From positions 2,710,790 to 2,774,789 of the forward strand of contig NC_086363.1 of assembly GCF_036324505.1 (NCBI RefSeq): a stretch of DNA of 64,000 nucleotides, read 5' to 3'. A program made the translations under genes and the position numbers. This DNA comes from Eleginops maclovinus. Lineage: Eukaryota; Chordata; Actinopteri; Perciformes; Eleginopidae. Shown in pieces: positions 50,154-61,605 of the stretch. Each line of letters begins with the position of its first letter. The first letter of the stretch is position 1. The notes beneath the pieces were generated by a model that was given only the letters and a program-made list of their open reading frames with translations, was not told where the DNA came from and ran no database searches.

Positions 50154-53100
50154 CTGGAAGAGGACGACAGAAGAAAATTGGTAATGTTAGAACGGGGCGG
50201 CATTGTATGAATGGTGCTGTAATGACATGGCTGCACAATTATTTGGAAGAGTTTCTAAATATCTGAATTGAGAATCGTGCTTCTGCAGAAACACGTCAGC
50301 CAACAAATCCTTTTTTCTGCAGGATAAAAACCTTAGTTTGGTTCAGATTCCCCTAAAAAGACATCAAACCATGACCATTTAAATATATTTTGAAACCACA
50401 ACGTGAATGTTTAAAACCCTCTTGTATCGGGAAACATATCAATATTGCAAAATCAGTCAAAAGTAATTTCAATTTGTTTATTTTTCACCCAAATTCTGCA
50501 GCGTTTATTCAACATCATCGCAGTAAACATACCTTTTATAAAGTCTTGTACTTTACTAAGTATTCAATGCTCCTGTAAATATCTGTCCCTATTCACAATC
50601 TTTACAAATAGGATTCTATTAAAGAAGTATTGGACCTTGACTTGCTCTTTGTGTGAGGCTCACCTGAGGCATATTTATTTATTTACCTTACACCCTTTAT
50701 TTAAAAAGCGCATACCCACATAAGGCTATAGGGAAACTCAATAATAACCACCTGCTGGCTACACTCTGCACGCTGTCATTGTTATGCATATTAAATAAAT
50801 ATATATGCACGTTATCTTCTTCATCAACAGACTGTCAGTGTGAGATGCTTTAACTGGGAAGCACATTTAATAATCAGCACACGCACACACACACACACAC
50901 ACACACACGCACAGAAGAAAAAACAGCACACTGATTCATCTGCTCCTGACAAGACGTCAGCCTGACATCTGCAGACAGCTGGCTAGTTATCCAAACAGCA
51001 GGGAGGGACACGCTGAACACAAATTAAAATCTGTCAACGTCAATGGCTTCACCTATCATACTGCCTCGTAAACAAACACAACCACAGAAGACTCTAGGTT
51101 TCTTTCTACCTAGAAAGCTGTATAGATACTTCTTCTTCCTAATTGGATAGCATCCAGTCCTACATCCAAATATGTATAAAAAAGCATCTCAAAACATGCT
51201 CTGTGTCAATGTTTACACGACTAAGATAAGTGTCTGACTGTGGCCCAAGCAGGAAAATCTCAGAGCAATTCTGCAGCGATTTGAGAGAATAACTGTATTT
51301 TAAACTCTGTCGAGTATAATGGAGAGATGGGGAGTGGGCGATAAGAAGATCCCTGTGGATCAGCCTGCAAGAGAATAAAACTCATAAATGCCAGGTATGG
51401 CTGCTTTAGATTTAATCCAACCATTCCCCATTTTTGCAAACTATGGATACTCCTTCTGCTGCTTCTTCTTCCTCTAAATTAAAGCCAGCGGTCCAGCCTT
51501 TCATCATCTGTCATTTACAATCTTCTTCAGAAATAGCTTTCTATTGTTAAAACTGAACTTGCATTACTTTAAAATACTATAATATGTGGTGTAGTGTACT
51601 GTCACGCAACCTAATATCCACCTTGGATTAATAAAGTATTGAAATTGATTGATTAAAAGACGCTAAACATATAGATCATTTGTTCCTCAGTTTACTGTTT
51701 CTTTACTAGGAGATACAAAAACAATCACAAATGATCAAAATCATCTGTCAGGTATCTTCGAATCGTCCCTGAGCGTGATGATAAAGAAGACTAGATGAAA
51801 ATGAGGGGTTTAATTAAGCATTAATTAAAAGGAAAGTGCAATGCAATACTTAAATTCATAGCCCAGAGTGTCTTGGACTGACAACACCCTATCAACACGA
51901 TCGTCTCAATAGCTTACATCCCCTTCAACACATGCAGCTAAAGGACGGACTTATGCAGGAAGTCTTTGATATTGAACGTACAGAAATATTAAGTGGATCT
52001 TTTCAAAGTCGCTGCCAGAACCGAGACACTCGTTCAAAGACGATGTGGTGCATCTTGCACAGGAAGGCAACTGGCCATGGAAAGCCTGACCACTTAAACT
52101 GTATTTTCCTTTGATAGTGTCGTGCAATTTTATCAAAGACGGCACAGCATGCCTTTCACACCGTCCCTGATTTCTTGAAGTTTCAGAGGAAACGCCATCT
52201 GTCCTTCACAGAGTCTAACAAGCCACAGTCTGGGCTTTAGCTGCTCAGCTGGCTTGTTTTGGAGCAGCGACAGTATTTCTGCCTGATCTATCCACGCTTG
52301 TAAGTAAGTACGAGGACTGGGTGACAATGTGGACTAGTGAGTGTAAAAGCAAGTGAGAAAAGGGTCATTCAGAGTGTCTCAAATCAGGGGTCTGGTCTTA
52401 TTTAATTATTAACTTAAAGCACTTGTGTAAATCAGTGCATCAAATCTTACAGCACTCCAAATAAATGTTTTAGATCCAGTCTCAAAACACTACAAGAAGA
52501 AACTGGCTGTAGAATATAATCCAGCATTAACATCAGCTGTTTAACATCTGTATAGAAGAACTGTCAACATATTCGTAGAAAAACACGTGATAAAAGGTGC
52601 TCAACATATAATCACACAGTGGAGAAAGCAATTACACTAAACAGAGCACTAGTGTTGCTTTGGTAGTCAATTACTCTGCAGGAAAACCAGGTAAGAATCC
52701 AGATATGAACTGATATCGACGTCCTATAGCTAAAAACATGTTTTGACTTTTGAATTTTTGTATAAAAACAGATCAGCCACAACCACATCCAGTGAGGTCT
52801 TTAACAACTTATCTGAGGATCTTGCACACTGGCTGTCTCGCATGAAAACGGGTTGCAAATAACATGTGTATCCTCTTAAAGCTCCTTTAAACGCTGCAGG
52901 TGACATTCTTTCAACGGGACCGAAGTCAATACCGTCAAGGATTATGGGCAATTAATGCAAAAGGCAAAATAGGGCCTCATCTCTACGTGGTTTGCTTCCC
53001 ATCTATCCTTAAATATGTTATTGTTTGGGATGACTATGCTGGTCTAAATCCTTGAACCACTTCTAATGTATTTTGCACGGGTTGTCCACACGGCAAAAGA

Positions 53101-54454
53101 GAAGTCCCAACTCTTACACTCCTTCATGGTTTCTCCATGTGTGGACACTACATGCGTGTGAGCCACAGCGGTTTAAAGTTAACCATGCATCCCTTAATCT
53201 AATTTGGAAGTATAATTTCTGACAGATGCCAGACCTGCTCAGTATCGGCACTGGTAATGAGGAAAGTATTGCAATGAATCACTAGTCAATTACGGAAGAG
53301 AACCATGGAGAGAACTGTTGACTCAAACTTATGAAATGTTGTTTTACCTCCATCGAACAAACTCAATAAAATGACAGGTTTAGAAACAGGGAACAGTTAC
53401 ATTTCAGCGGGATTTACGAGGAATCCAACTCTTGCAGAACAGGTGAACGTCGTCTCTCCTTAGGGTTCAGGATCTTGCAATAGTGAATCGTTTTCATGCA
53501 TAATCCACATTTGTTGTCATGCTTTCACGCTGATATTCAGCAGGTATACGTTAAGTTATATATTAGTTTAGGGGGCTAATCTGGAGACAAACAGTATGGC
53601 TAAGAAGCATCTCTCTTGACCTTTATGCTGTTGAATTAAGCCAAGTGTATACGGCTTTCCAAAGTAAGAGACTCAATAATAAACAGTGCAAAGTTATTTC
53701 TGTTAAATGCAAAATGAGTAAAGAATTCAGAACCTTTACACCAGACCGACATCAGAAAAAGCCACTTTCATTAAATTCACATGACAGTCTCTCTGCATTC
53801 ACATGCTTTCTCACAACTGATGTGCGTGTGATGTGTGGGGTTTTCTTCTCAGGTTCAATTCAGGTTAGGTAGTTAAAAAAAACAGTCTCGGAAAATCTTA
53901 GCCATTAAGAACTTGGCAGGCACAGAGAAAAACTCTTCATATAGAGTGTAGTTTGGGGGGGGGGGGTGTAGCGTAATCCTCCCAGCAGGAAATGTCCACA
54001 AGCAGGATTCTGGTGCGAAAACACTGTACGTAAAGTGGCCTACATCCAGCTTTAAACTACACACAAAACAAGAGCACTTCCGTTCCCCTTGCTCTGTTTC
54101 TCTCTGTCGATAGCCACAGTCTAGACGTCAGCAATGCAATAGGTGTACTGCTCTGCAGCCTTTCTGCTGTGCACTAAATCAGGCTGCTTTCACTACTAAG
54201 AAAAGCAAGCCCTCACACTCAGTGTTCATTAGCACTGAGGTTTCTCACGATGACACATAGAAGACGGGGTTACAGTCAACCCTATTTTAGTGTTGCTTAG
54301 GCTGTTCTGTAGTAAGACTTACAGTCCTGAGCCATCTGCAGGTCACAAGTGGGCACTTTATTAAAAAGGAAAGGGGGATTGGTATGGATACACCACGTTT
54401 GCCAGTAAATAGGCGCTCACTTTCTGCCTGATGCTTTAACACTGTGAGCAACTT

Positions 54455-54560
54455 GTGTTGAGTTGTTGGAGGAGCATGGGACATAAGATTTTCATTGCCA
54501 ACATATACGTTGTATACGCTGTGCATATGACCAATAAAACCTTGAAACCTTGAACTTGTC
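54455..54560 (-). repeat. Dispersed repeat tail (relative of 43740-44165)
   Basis: The shared words are TTGGAGGAGCATGGGACATA and TTTTCATTGCCAA, followed by CCAATAAAACCTTGAAACC. This looks like the 3' end of a short retroposon. Confidence 0.5.
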
Positions 54561-55830
54561 ACCTGCCACGAGTTATGGATGAGTCAGTTTACATATATTT
54601 AATTTAATACAATGTAAGAGGAGATTGTGATACAAAGATAAATCAACTTCAAAAGGAATAGCTGAATGCTACGTAGAGGCTGTGAAGCTGTACCATGTGA
54701 TAAACCACACACAGATTAAAGGTGTAACATATGCTAAAACTAACTGAAGATAATCATATTCATAAATACCTGCATTCAAACACCTTTCATGTATGTCTCT
54801 CATGCATAATTAGGAAGCAAGAATGCAGGATAATCATGTATCATGACCTCGTTAATCACTTTAGGATTGTTAATTGGTTTTTAAAACAATGACTGATCGA
54901 GTAAAGACCATTTTTAAAGAGATGGGTTATTCATTTTGGGGTATCATCACACTGTGTGGAGCCTAAATATAGCACCAGGATCTAAATCACCTTCTTCCTG
55001 TGATATTAAATGCTGTGTCGTTAAGGATGTCCTCATCCAAAATGAATTCCTGGCTTCGTCTTCTTCACCTGAGCTGTAAACTCCGTCCTCCTCGTAAAAA
55101 CAAACAAGATATAGCAGCATTTTCACCCTATGTTGTACAAACCAGCCCTCCCTAATTCAAAATGAAAGAGTTGCCACATAAACACCCAAAAAGTGACGCT
55201 GTAGTCAAGCACATTTCTTTACTAGAAAGAAAATGCGACTTGCACGACAACTTCTTAGAGAAACTTTAGAACTATCCGACCCGTGTGCATCGACACCTTT
55301 ATGCTCCACTTTGCAGAAAAGGTGTTCACACAACCACAAGTTCACTACACCCTCTTCCCTTCACGACTAAGGTGAGATACCCACAACTTCCTCTAACTCA
55401 CTTGACAGCATTCTCTGGGAACAGACACACCAGAGGGGGATAATGTACCTGTAAAAGAACCTTTTAAATCTGGGATATATTCATCAAAAACATCTATCCT
55501 GTGGCCTGGCTTTGTTCAGGATAAATTGTGCCATTGGGGCTCTACTCCCTCCCTCCCTCCCGACGCCAAAACAAGCCCTTTCGCTGCTCTTTTCTAGCTC
55601 GCCATATCAATTTCCTCCTGTACGTGGCCTTTCTGTTTCTCTCATTCTTCAACCTTTACCTTTCTTCTTCACTACATTTCCTCACAGTCTGCCGCACAAG
55701 CCTTTTCTTCTTTTTTTTAAAGGATAGAATATAGGCCATGGCTCCGATAGCAGAGAGGAGTCAAAAGCATCGCCGCTCTTTCTCTTCTTCCCCGCATTCT
55801 GCTTGCAGCTGAAGAGGGTACACATGTTTA

Positions 55831-55925
55831 AGTATGTATGTATGTATGTATGTATGTATGTATGTATGTATGTATGTATGTATGTATGTATGTATGTATG
55901 TATGTATGTATGTATGTATGTATGT
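55831..55925. repeat. (TATG)n tetranucleotide microsatellite, about 23 units
   Basis: A pure GTAT/TATG array. All frames stay open, which creates spurious Met-Tyr-Val-Cys reading frames. Confidence 0.96.
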
Positions 55926-56839
55926 GTGTTGCTGCCTCACATTGACTCAGATTGCCAGAGTCAAGGGACAAAGTCCCAGTTTCAGCTTTGCAGAAACGAG
56001 AGCTCAAGTACCTACAACTACCTATTATCAAGGATGATCATAAACACTTCTAGTACACAGTTTATCTCATCTGCACGCTCTGATTTGTGATAACACTGGC
56101 CTGCCAAGACTATGTAAACCAATGCTCACACACTGCATGCTGGATCTAGGCATGAAACACATCTGGGTTAAAGTCAAATTAAAAAAGATAAGGGTAATGA
56201 AGGAACACCTCTAACTTAAGGAGCAGAATCTGCTGGTTGATCAAATGTAAACTCTGTCCACATTGTTTTTGCCTCACCGCCCGACCAACACCTATATTGT
56301 AGCACAGATTAAATATAAAAGCAGGTAAACGTTTATTTAATGCCTAATCTGTGTTGTTTTTGTATCAGTTAGCACATGGAAAGTGTGTATAGGGGCCAGC
56401 AGGGGTAAAGGCATGAATGAAATGTCCCTGTTTTTGGGTGGAGCTGGGCTAATATGTTACCCAATATTAGCTGATCGCATAAACGTATGCATAGGGATGT
56501 CTCAAGAACTGATGCTGGGACTTTCTAAACTTTAAAGCCATATACAAAAGGCTGTTGTTTTCATTACAACACAAGATTTACTTTACAGCTCAGGTGTGAT
56601 CGCTCTGAGAGAGAAGCTATGCATAAACAACTCTACGATCAATGAAGCTTATTTTGTACACCTGACTTTCCTTTGAGCTAATGGCTAACAACAGCGTGCT
56701 AAAATACTCACATGGAAAATGCTGATGATGTTTAGCTCGTATACGGTCTACCATGTTCACCATCTTTTTGTGCCTTGTTAGTATGCAAACAAACACACCA
56801 AGCAGCTAATGGAAATATGATTAGGTATTTGATGATTAA

Positions 56840-57240
56840 ACCTGATTAAAGTCGTGCCCATGAACGTTTGTGCCAAACTTCATAGCAATCCATCCCATAT
56901 TTTGTGAGATATTAGAAATAAACAACAATGTCAACCCTCTGGAGGCACTATAGAGGAATACTGAGAGGGTCACCAAAGTCATGAGGCTACATCGTGAGGG
57001 AACCATGAATGTCTTTACGAACTTTGAAGCCAATCAACCAAGTAGAGGTTAAGATACGTTACAGGATCGGTACAAGTGATTCATTTTGACCAACAGGTGG
57101 TGCTAAAGTAAAAGTCAAAAGATCACCAAAGTCTTCAGGTTGTTTCCACAGGGCGCCATTTATGTCTATACCAAATTTCATGGCAATCCACTGATTAGTT
57201 GTGGAAAAACGGAAGTCAAACCGAAACGTCGTCCCCGAGC
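56840..57240 (-). repeat. Diverged interspersed repeat in tandem pieces
   Basis: Three pieces share a core such as CACCAAAGTC plus a CCAAACTTCATAGCAATCCA-type phrase, at about 56868, 57020 and 57170. Phrases of the type TTCATGGCAATCCA are common in fish transposon-derived repeats. I cannot name the family. Confidence 0.5.
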
Positions 57241-58056
57241 AATCCCTTAAAATTATTTGATTTCTTATTAAGAAATGGTCACTTAAAGGTTCACACAAAC
57301 AAGGCTTGATTAATCTCAGTATACACATTAAATATTCCTCTTATAATAAACATTTTCATTGACAAACAGCCACCTTTTTCCCAACAGTCTTTGGTTGTCG
57401 CAGCCATTTACACCAAGGGGCAGAAATGTAGGGGCAATAAAACTATTTTTGGATCCACGAGCAACGTAAATGATTCAGCTTCCCAAACAAGCTCTCTTAA
57501 TGATGACAGGGATCTCAAATTGGATCTTAAAAATGGAAATGTCAGCAGCTTCAGTTTGGCTTCATGCTTAAGAATAGGGTAAACAACTTTCAATGAGGCC
57601 ATCCAAGTAGGGGCAAGGCCATGGCATCCAACACTTCGCTGAATAAATCATCCTGGAGATGTTGAACCTTATTCACGTGCAACGCAAGATATGGCCTCAT
57701 TTCATGGAGACAAACGAGGATGACAACTAGCAAAATGTATAAAAAGAGACAAACAGTAAGATGCTGATTTATAACTCCCGAGAATTTCCCCCAAAAAAGC
57801 AGGTAAGCCTCCCGGATCCATCTGCCACCACCAGACAAAAGTCCTCCATATTTTGCTGCCCTTTCTAGCCCTTCACTAAAAGCATCAGGGTGACATTTTC
57901 ACAGTTTGGTTGCAGGTGTCCTGGGGGAGGTTTTTAAAAAAGAAACAGCATTGAAAGCTCCTCCAGCTCCAGCAGAAGAATGCAGTGACAGGCAGGCTGC
58001 AGCAGTGTGTAGTGCTAAAATGGCTGCTCATTCTCCATAAAGACAGACAGCTCAGC

Positions 58057-58098
58057 CGAAGAAGAAGAAGAAGAAGAAGAAGAAGAAGAAGAAGAAGA
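58057..58098. repeat. (GAA)n trinucleotide repeat, about 14 units
   Basis: A pure run in the presumed first ncoa1 intron. It reads (UUC)n in the pre-mRNA. Confidence 0.93.
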
Positions 58099-60184
58099 CA
58101 ATTTCCCTCAAACATCGCTCATCCTTAGGTTGAGCTTGTCTAGAGCCGATATATGAAATGCCATTGCTTTTAACACACATCCTCATCAGTATGCACAGAC
58201 TCTTTTTACGAGATGAAGGTAGCTACAGCTCATCCCCATGCCGTGACAACATCTAGTTAAAAGGGGCTTCATCTATTCTTCACATTGCAGTTAAATCTGA
58301 AAGCGCATTTATCATTCATATATGTTTTCATGCATTGTTTGGTGTGTCTGATGTGCCGCAAGACAAAATGAATGACACTGGGTCTTTTATTTTGAAGACA
58401 GAAGAAGAAATGAATGATTATGGTGAGGATGTTTACAATGAGCTTGTACTCGGAGGGTTGGCAAACTTTGAGCTGAATAACTGTGGCCTACATTGAACTC
58501 TATATCCTGGCTCTTATCTGGACTAGATCTCAGCGTAGAGAGGCCCAGCTTCAATGATTTCACAGCCTACACCACAAAGTCTGCATACACTACTACACAA
58601 ACAGACTAACTGCTATCATCGAGCGTAATCTGGCAAACAGTATCCGCACAAGTTTGCATAACAACTGATAAACAGGACTCATGATATGATCACTTTTTTT
58701 TAATACAAAAAAGGTATGCTAATTGGCACGGATCAAATACAGTTCAATAGCAGTGGTGTGTGTCTGGGCATTATCCAAACTTACATCATTTCAAAAAGAA
58801 AAATCCATCTGAAGAGTTGCCCGGTTATATAAATATAACTGACCCGACTTAACTCCACATAAGGTCAAATAGCTTTGAGTTGTTGTTGCAGTTGTTTTTG
58901 CACTTACTTACATCACAAGTCTAAATACAGCAAAGGAAAAAGCTTCAAAGAAACTTTAGATTTAAACAGATGTTGTGTTTTAGTGGCCAGATTATCAAAG
59001 TGTCAAAGGCAGAAATCCTCTCTCACATGTCCACCATTCACACAACTGTCTAGAAATATTTCTGTGTTACCCTTCAGCCCTTCAGAGGCAAACATTTGGA
59101 AGTAATGCATAAATGATCTTCATAACTAAATTGGTACAGTACTTTTCAGAGAAATCATAATTCTTTTCCATTCAAGGTTATTTACTAATCATCTGTAAGC
59201 ATTTACACTTAATGAGCAATATTTCACTCCCTCTCATGCAATTAAATCTCAATTAATTTGTGCATAAACCATCTTTTAAAGTTCAATTACTCAAAATGTT
59301 TAGTTTTAAATGTTAGCTAGGTCTGCATCGACTTAGAGAAGAGTGCAAGTCATTATTATTAGCATATTTCATGCAAAACATGCAGTCTTAGCTTCTCAAA
59401 TGCGCAATTTTGCAGCTTATCTCTTAAGTTTATAATTGAACTGAATTACCTTTGTATTTTTGACTGATAGAAAAACGACATTTAAAGACATAACCTTGGA
59501 TTTTCTGAGACTGGGATGGACAGGAATAACTTTTTTATATATTTTACAGACCAAAGTATTGTGGTTTTCACATAGAAATGTATCTATAGAATAATAAATA
59601 ATGGAAATAATTGATAAGTTGCAGCTCTAGTTGAAAACTAGTACGTATTTTTGTCATCTGGATTCAACATCTTACATTAAGGGTTACACTTGCAATAGAA
59701 AAGGAGGTCAATTAAGGTGAATTTGATCCATTACTCAAAACCTAACAAGTCCTCCAACTGCATGTTGTTGCATCTGAATCACTGCATGTTTTTAACAATG
59801 TACATAAGGTGTGTGTATATGAAGAATAACCAGTGGATTGTTCTGCACCTTTACAAAGAGGTCAATGTGTCCTTTAAGTTATGTTGCGTTCAGGGCTCAA
59901 GTGGCGGGTAAATCATAATAAACTGCAGCGCCCCTAGCGGCCGTTCACACCACTGTCTTACATAAGCAACAGCCTGGTGGGTTTTCTATGCAGGTGGTGG
60001 CGAAGGAGCAAAATGTCCCAGCTTGCACTGCACACGTTAAGAGAAGATGGTGTCGGGGAAATGTAGCAGGAAAAATAAACAATGAGTCAGGCATGTTGTG
60101 GAGGCCCTCAGCATAGAGGCTCCTCTGCAGAGGGCTGGTGCCTTGTGGGTGTGACATGTTGTCATGCATTTAAAAGGCCCGATT

Positions 60185-60330
60185 TCAAGTCAATTTAATT
60201 CAAAGGCTGTATTGTCAAAAGCAAAGTAGCTACAGTTTAGTTATGGCAATGCACAGCTTAAGTCACAGGCTCCTCCACCAGTGCATCATAAATACATATG
60301 ACAATAAAACAAATAAAAATAGAGCAAAAA
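60185..60330 (+). repeat. Dispersed repeat (relative of 43740-43860)
   Basis: The shared order is ATTCAAAGGCTGTATTGTCA, AGTAGCTACAGTTTAG, GGCAATGCACAGC, GGCTCCTCCACCAGTGCATC. It has the same orientation as the left arm at 43740. Confidence 0.55.
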
Positions 60331-60633
60331 GAGTAGAAATTAAATAGTGCAGGATTAAGTTGCAAAGCCAGTCTGCAAGTAATTCAGGAGAAGTAACTGT
60401 ATAAATGTCAAGTAAGATCAATGTTGCAGAGAATGTAATTGCATGAGTCTGTAAACATGTGAAATGCAATCCCATAAACAAGAACAGAATGTCATATTAA
60501 ATCCTGTGCAGTGAAATAAACACTGATTATGTTAGTGATAAAGAAATGTGTGTGATGCAAACAGATGATATGATATGAAGGCACTTGACAGCTCAGGAAA
60601 TCAACAGTCTTATCACCACTAAGGTTAGCTTAC

Positions 60634-61120
60634 CTTTTCCTCCTCCTCGTAAATACAGATCCTTTTCTGCTGTTGTGAGTTGTCACGCTGGATGATTAAT
60701 TCCCATGCAGTTAGCTAACTTTAGCTAAACCAGGCTTCACTTAAAGATGTTTTCACTTTTTAGTTATCCACTTGCATGCATTATTTTGCTGTCGAAATCA
60801 TGTTGTGATTCCCGACTATCTTTGCGAACCGGGGGTAAAAAGTTAGCAATTTAACGTTGTTGACAAACCTGCGTAGTTAAAAATCACACACGACTTGGAG
60901 CTAGCTAACGGTTAGCTTAGCCAGCTAACAGCTCGCTAAATCCAAAACCTTGGAAAATATCCCTTTTTCCTCCTCCTCGTCCGACGTATATCCCATCGGT
61001 AAACCCGTAAGTAAGTCCGAAAATCACTTGTGAGTGGTATCTGCGTTTCAATGACGGTGCACTCGCGTTTTTAACGCCAAGTTATCGCTTTGGTTTCTGC
61101 TCTCCGCCATTTCCAAATCT
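60634..61120 (-). other. ncoa1: Probable first (5' UTR) exon of ncoa1
   Basis: On the minus strand, AGGAGGAAAAG|GTAAGC at 60634 is a near-consensus donor. Upstream the sequence is richer in CpG than the introns. A short frame of 20 codons (61110-61048, starting MAESRNQSDN) lies near the presumed 5' end and would be an upstream ORF. The transcription start is inferred, not seen. Confidence 0.45.
61048..61110 (-). CDS. Possible upstream ORF in ncoa1 first exon (20 residues)
   Basis: The ATG lies inside GGAAATGGCGGAG. The product would be MAESRNQSDN followed by LALKTRVHRH and a stop. It precedes the main ORF by two introns and does not join it. Its use depends on where transcription starts. Confidence 0.3.
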   Translation of the reverse strand: MAESRNQSDNLALKTRVHRH

Positions 61121-61205
61121 CTCAACACAAACAAACAGCGCAGCTCGGGAGCGCGCAGAACGTCCATGCGCGTTCGCGAGAAAGGGCAGCGTGCAGAAGA
61201 AGCTG
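61095..61205 (-). promoter_or_regulatory. ncoa1: Probable ncoa1 promoter, CpG-rich with a YY1-like site
   Basis: The stretch has dense CpGs (GAGCGCGCAGAACG, GCGCGTTCGCGAGAAAG). On the minus strand GGAAATGGCGGAG resembles the YY1 element (AAnATGGCGG) often found just downstream of TATA-less starts. No TATA box is seen. It lies next to the minisatellite at 61216. Confidence 0.45.
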
Positions 61206-61215
61206 CTGTGTTGCA

Positions 61216-61605
61216 ATGTAGGTGTAGCATAATACACAAGTATGTAGGTGTAGCATAATACACAAGTATGTAGGTATAGCATAATACACAAGTATGTAGG
61301 TATAGCATAATACACAAGTATGTAGGTATAGCATAATACACAAGTATGTAGGTGTAGCATAATACACAAGTATGTAGGTATAGCATAATACACAAGTGTG
61401 TAGGTGTAGCATAATACACAAGTATGTAGGTGTAGCATAATACACAAGTATGTAGGTGTAGCATAATACACAAGTATGTAGGTGTAGCATAATACACAAG
61501 TATGTAGGTGTAGCATAATACACAAGTATGTAGGTGTAGCATAATACACAAGTATGTAGGTGTAGCATAATACACAAGTATGTAGGTGTAGCATAATACA
61601 CAAGT
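61216..61605 (+). repeat. 26-bp minisatellite, about 15 copies
   Basis: The unit is TATGTAGGTGTAGCATAATA plus CACAAG. Copies are nearly identical, with GTGTAGC/GTATAGC variants and one GTGTGTAGG variant. Because 26 is not a multiple of three and the unit has no stop on the minus strand, three long artificial reading frames appear. It has no spacers, so it is not a CRISPR array. Confidence 0.97.

Larger units (their letters stand above)
50154..60633 (-). other. ncoa1: Probable first intron of ncoa1
   Basis: This is about 10.5 kb of mostly AT-rich sequence without recognisable exons. It contains a CA run (50885-50908), a TATG tetranucleotide array, a GAA array and diverged interspersed repeats, listed separately. 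A TTGGATTAATAAAGTATTGA retroposon-like tail lies near 51623. Confidence 0.45.

Noticed and set aside
55803..56090. Met-Tyr-Val-Cys repeat frame
   Set aside because: It is the translation of the TATG tetranucleotide array.
61216..61605. Regularly repeated 26-bp units that resemble a CRISPR array
   Set aside because: There are no spacers between the units, no cas genes, and the genome is a vertebrate's.
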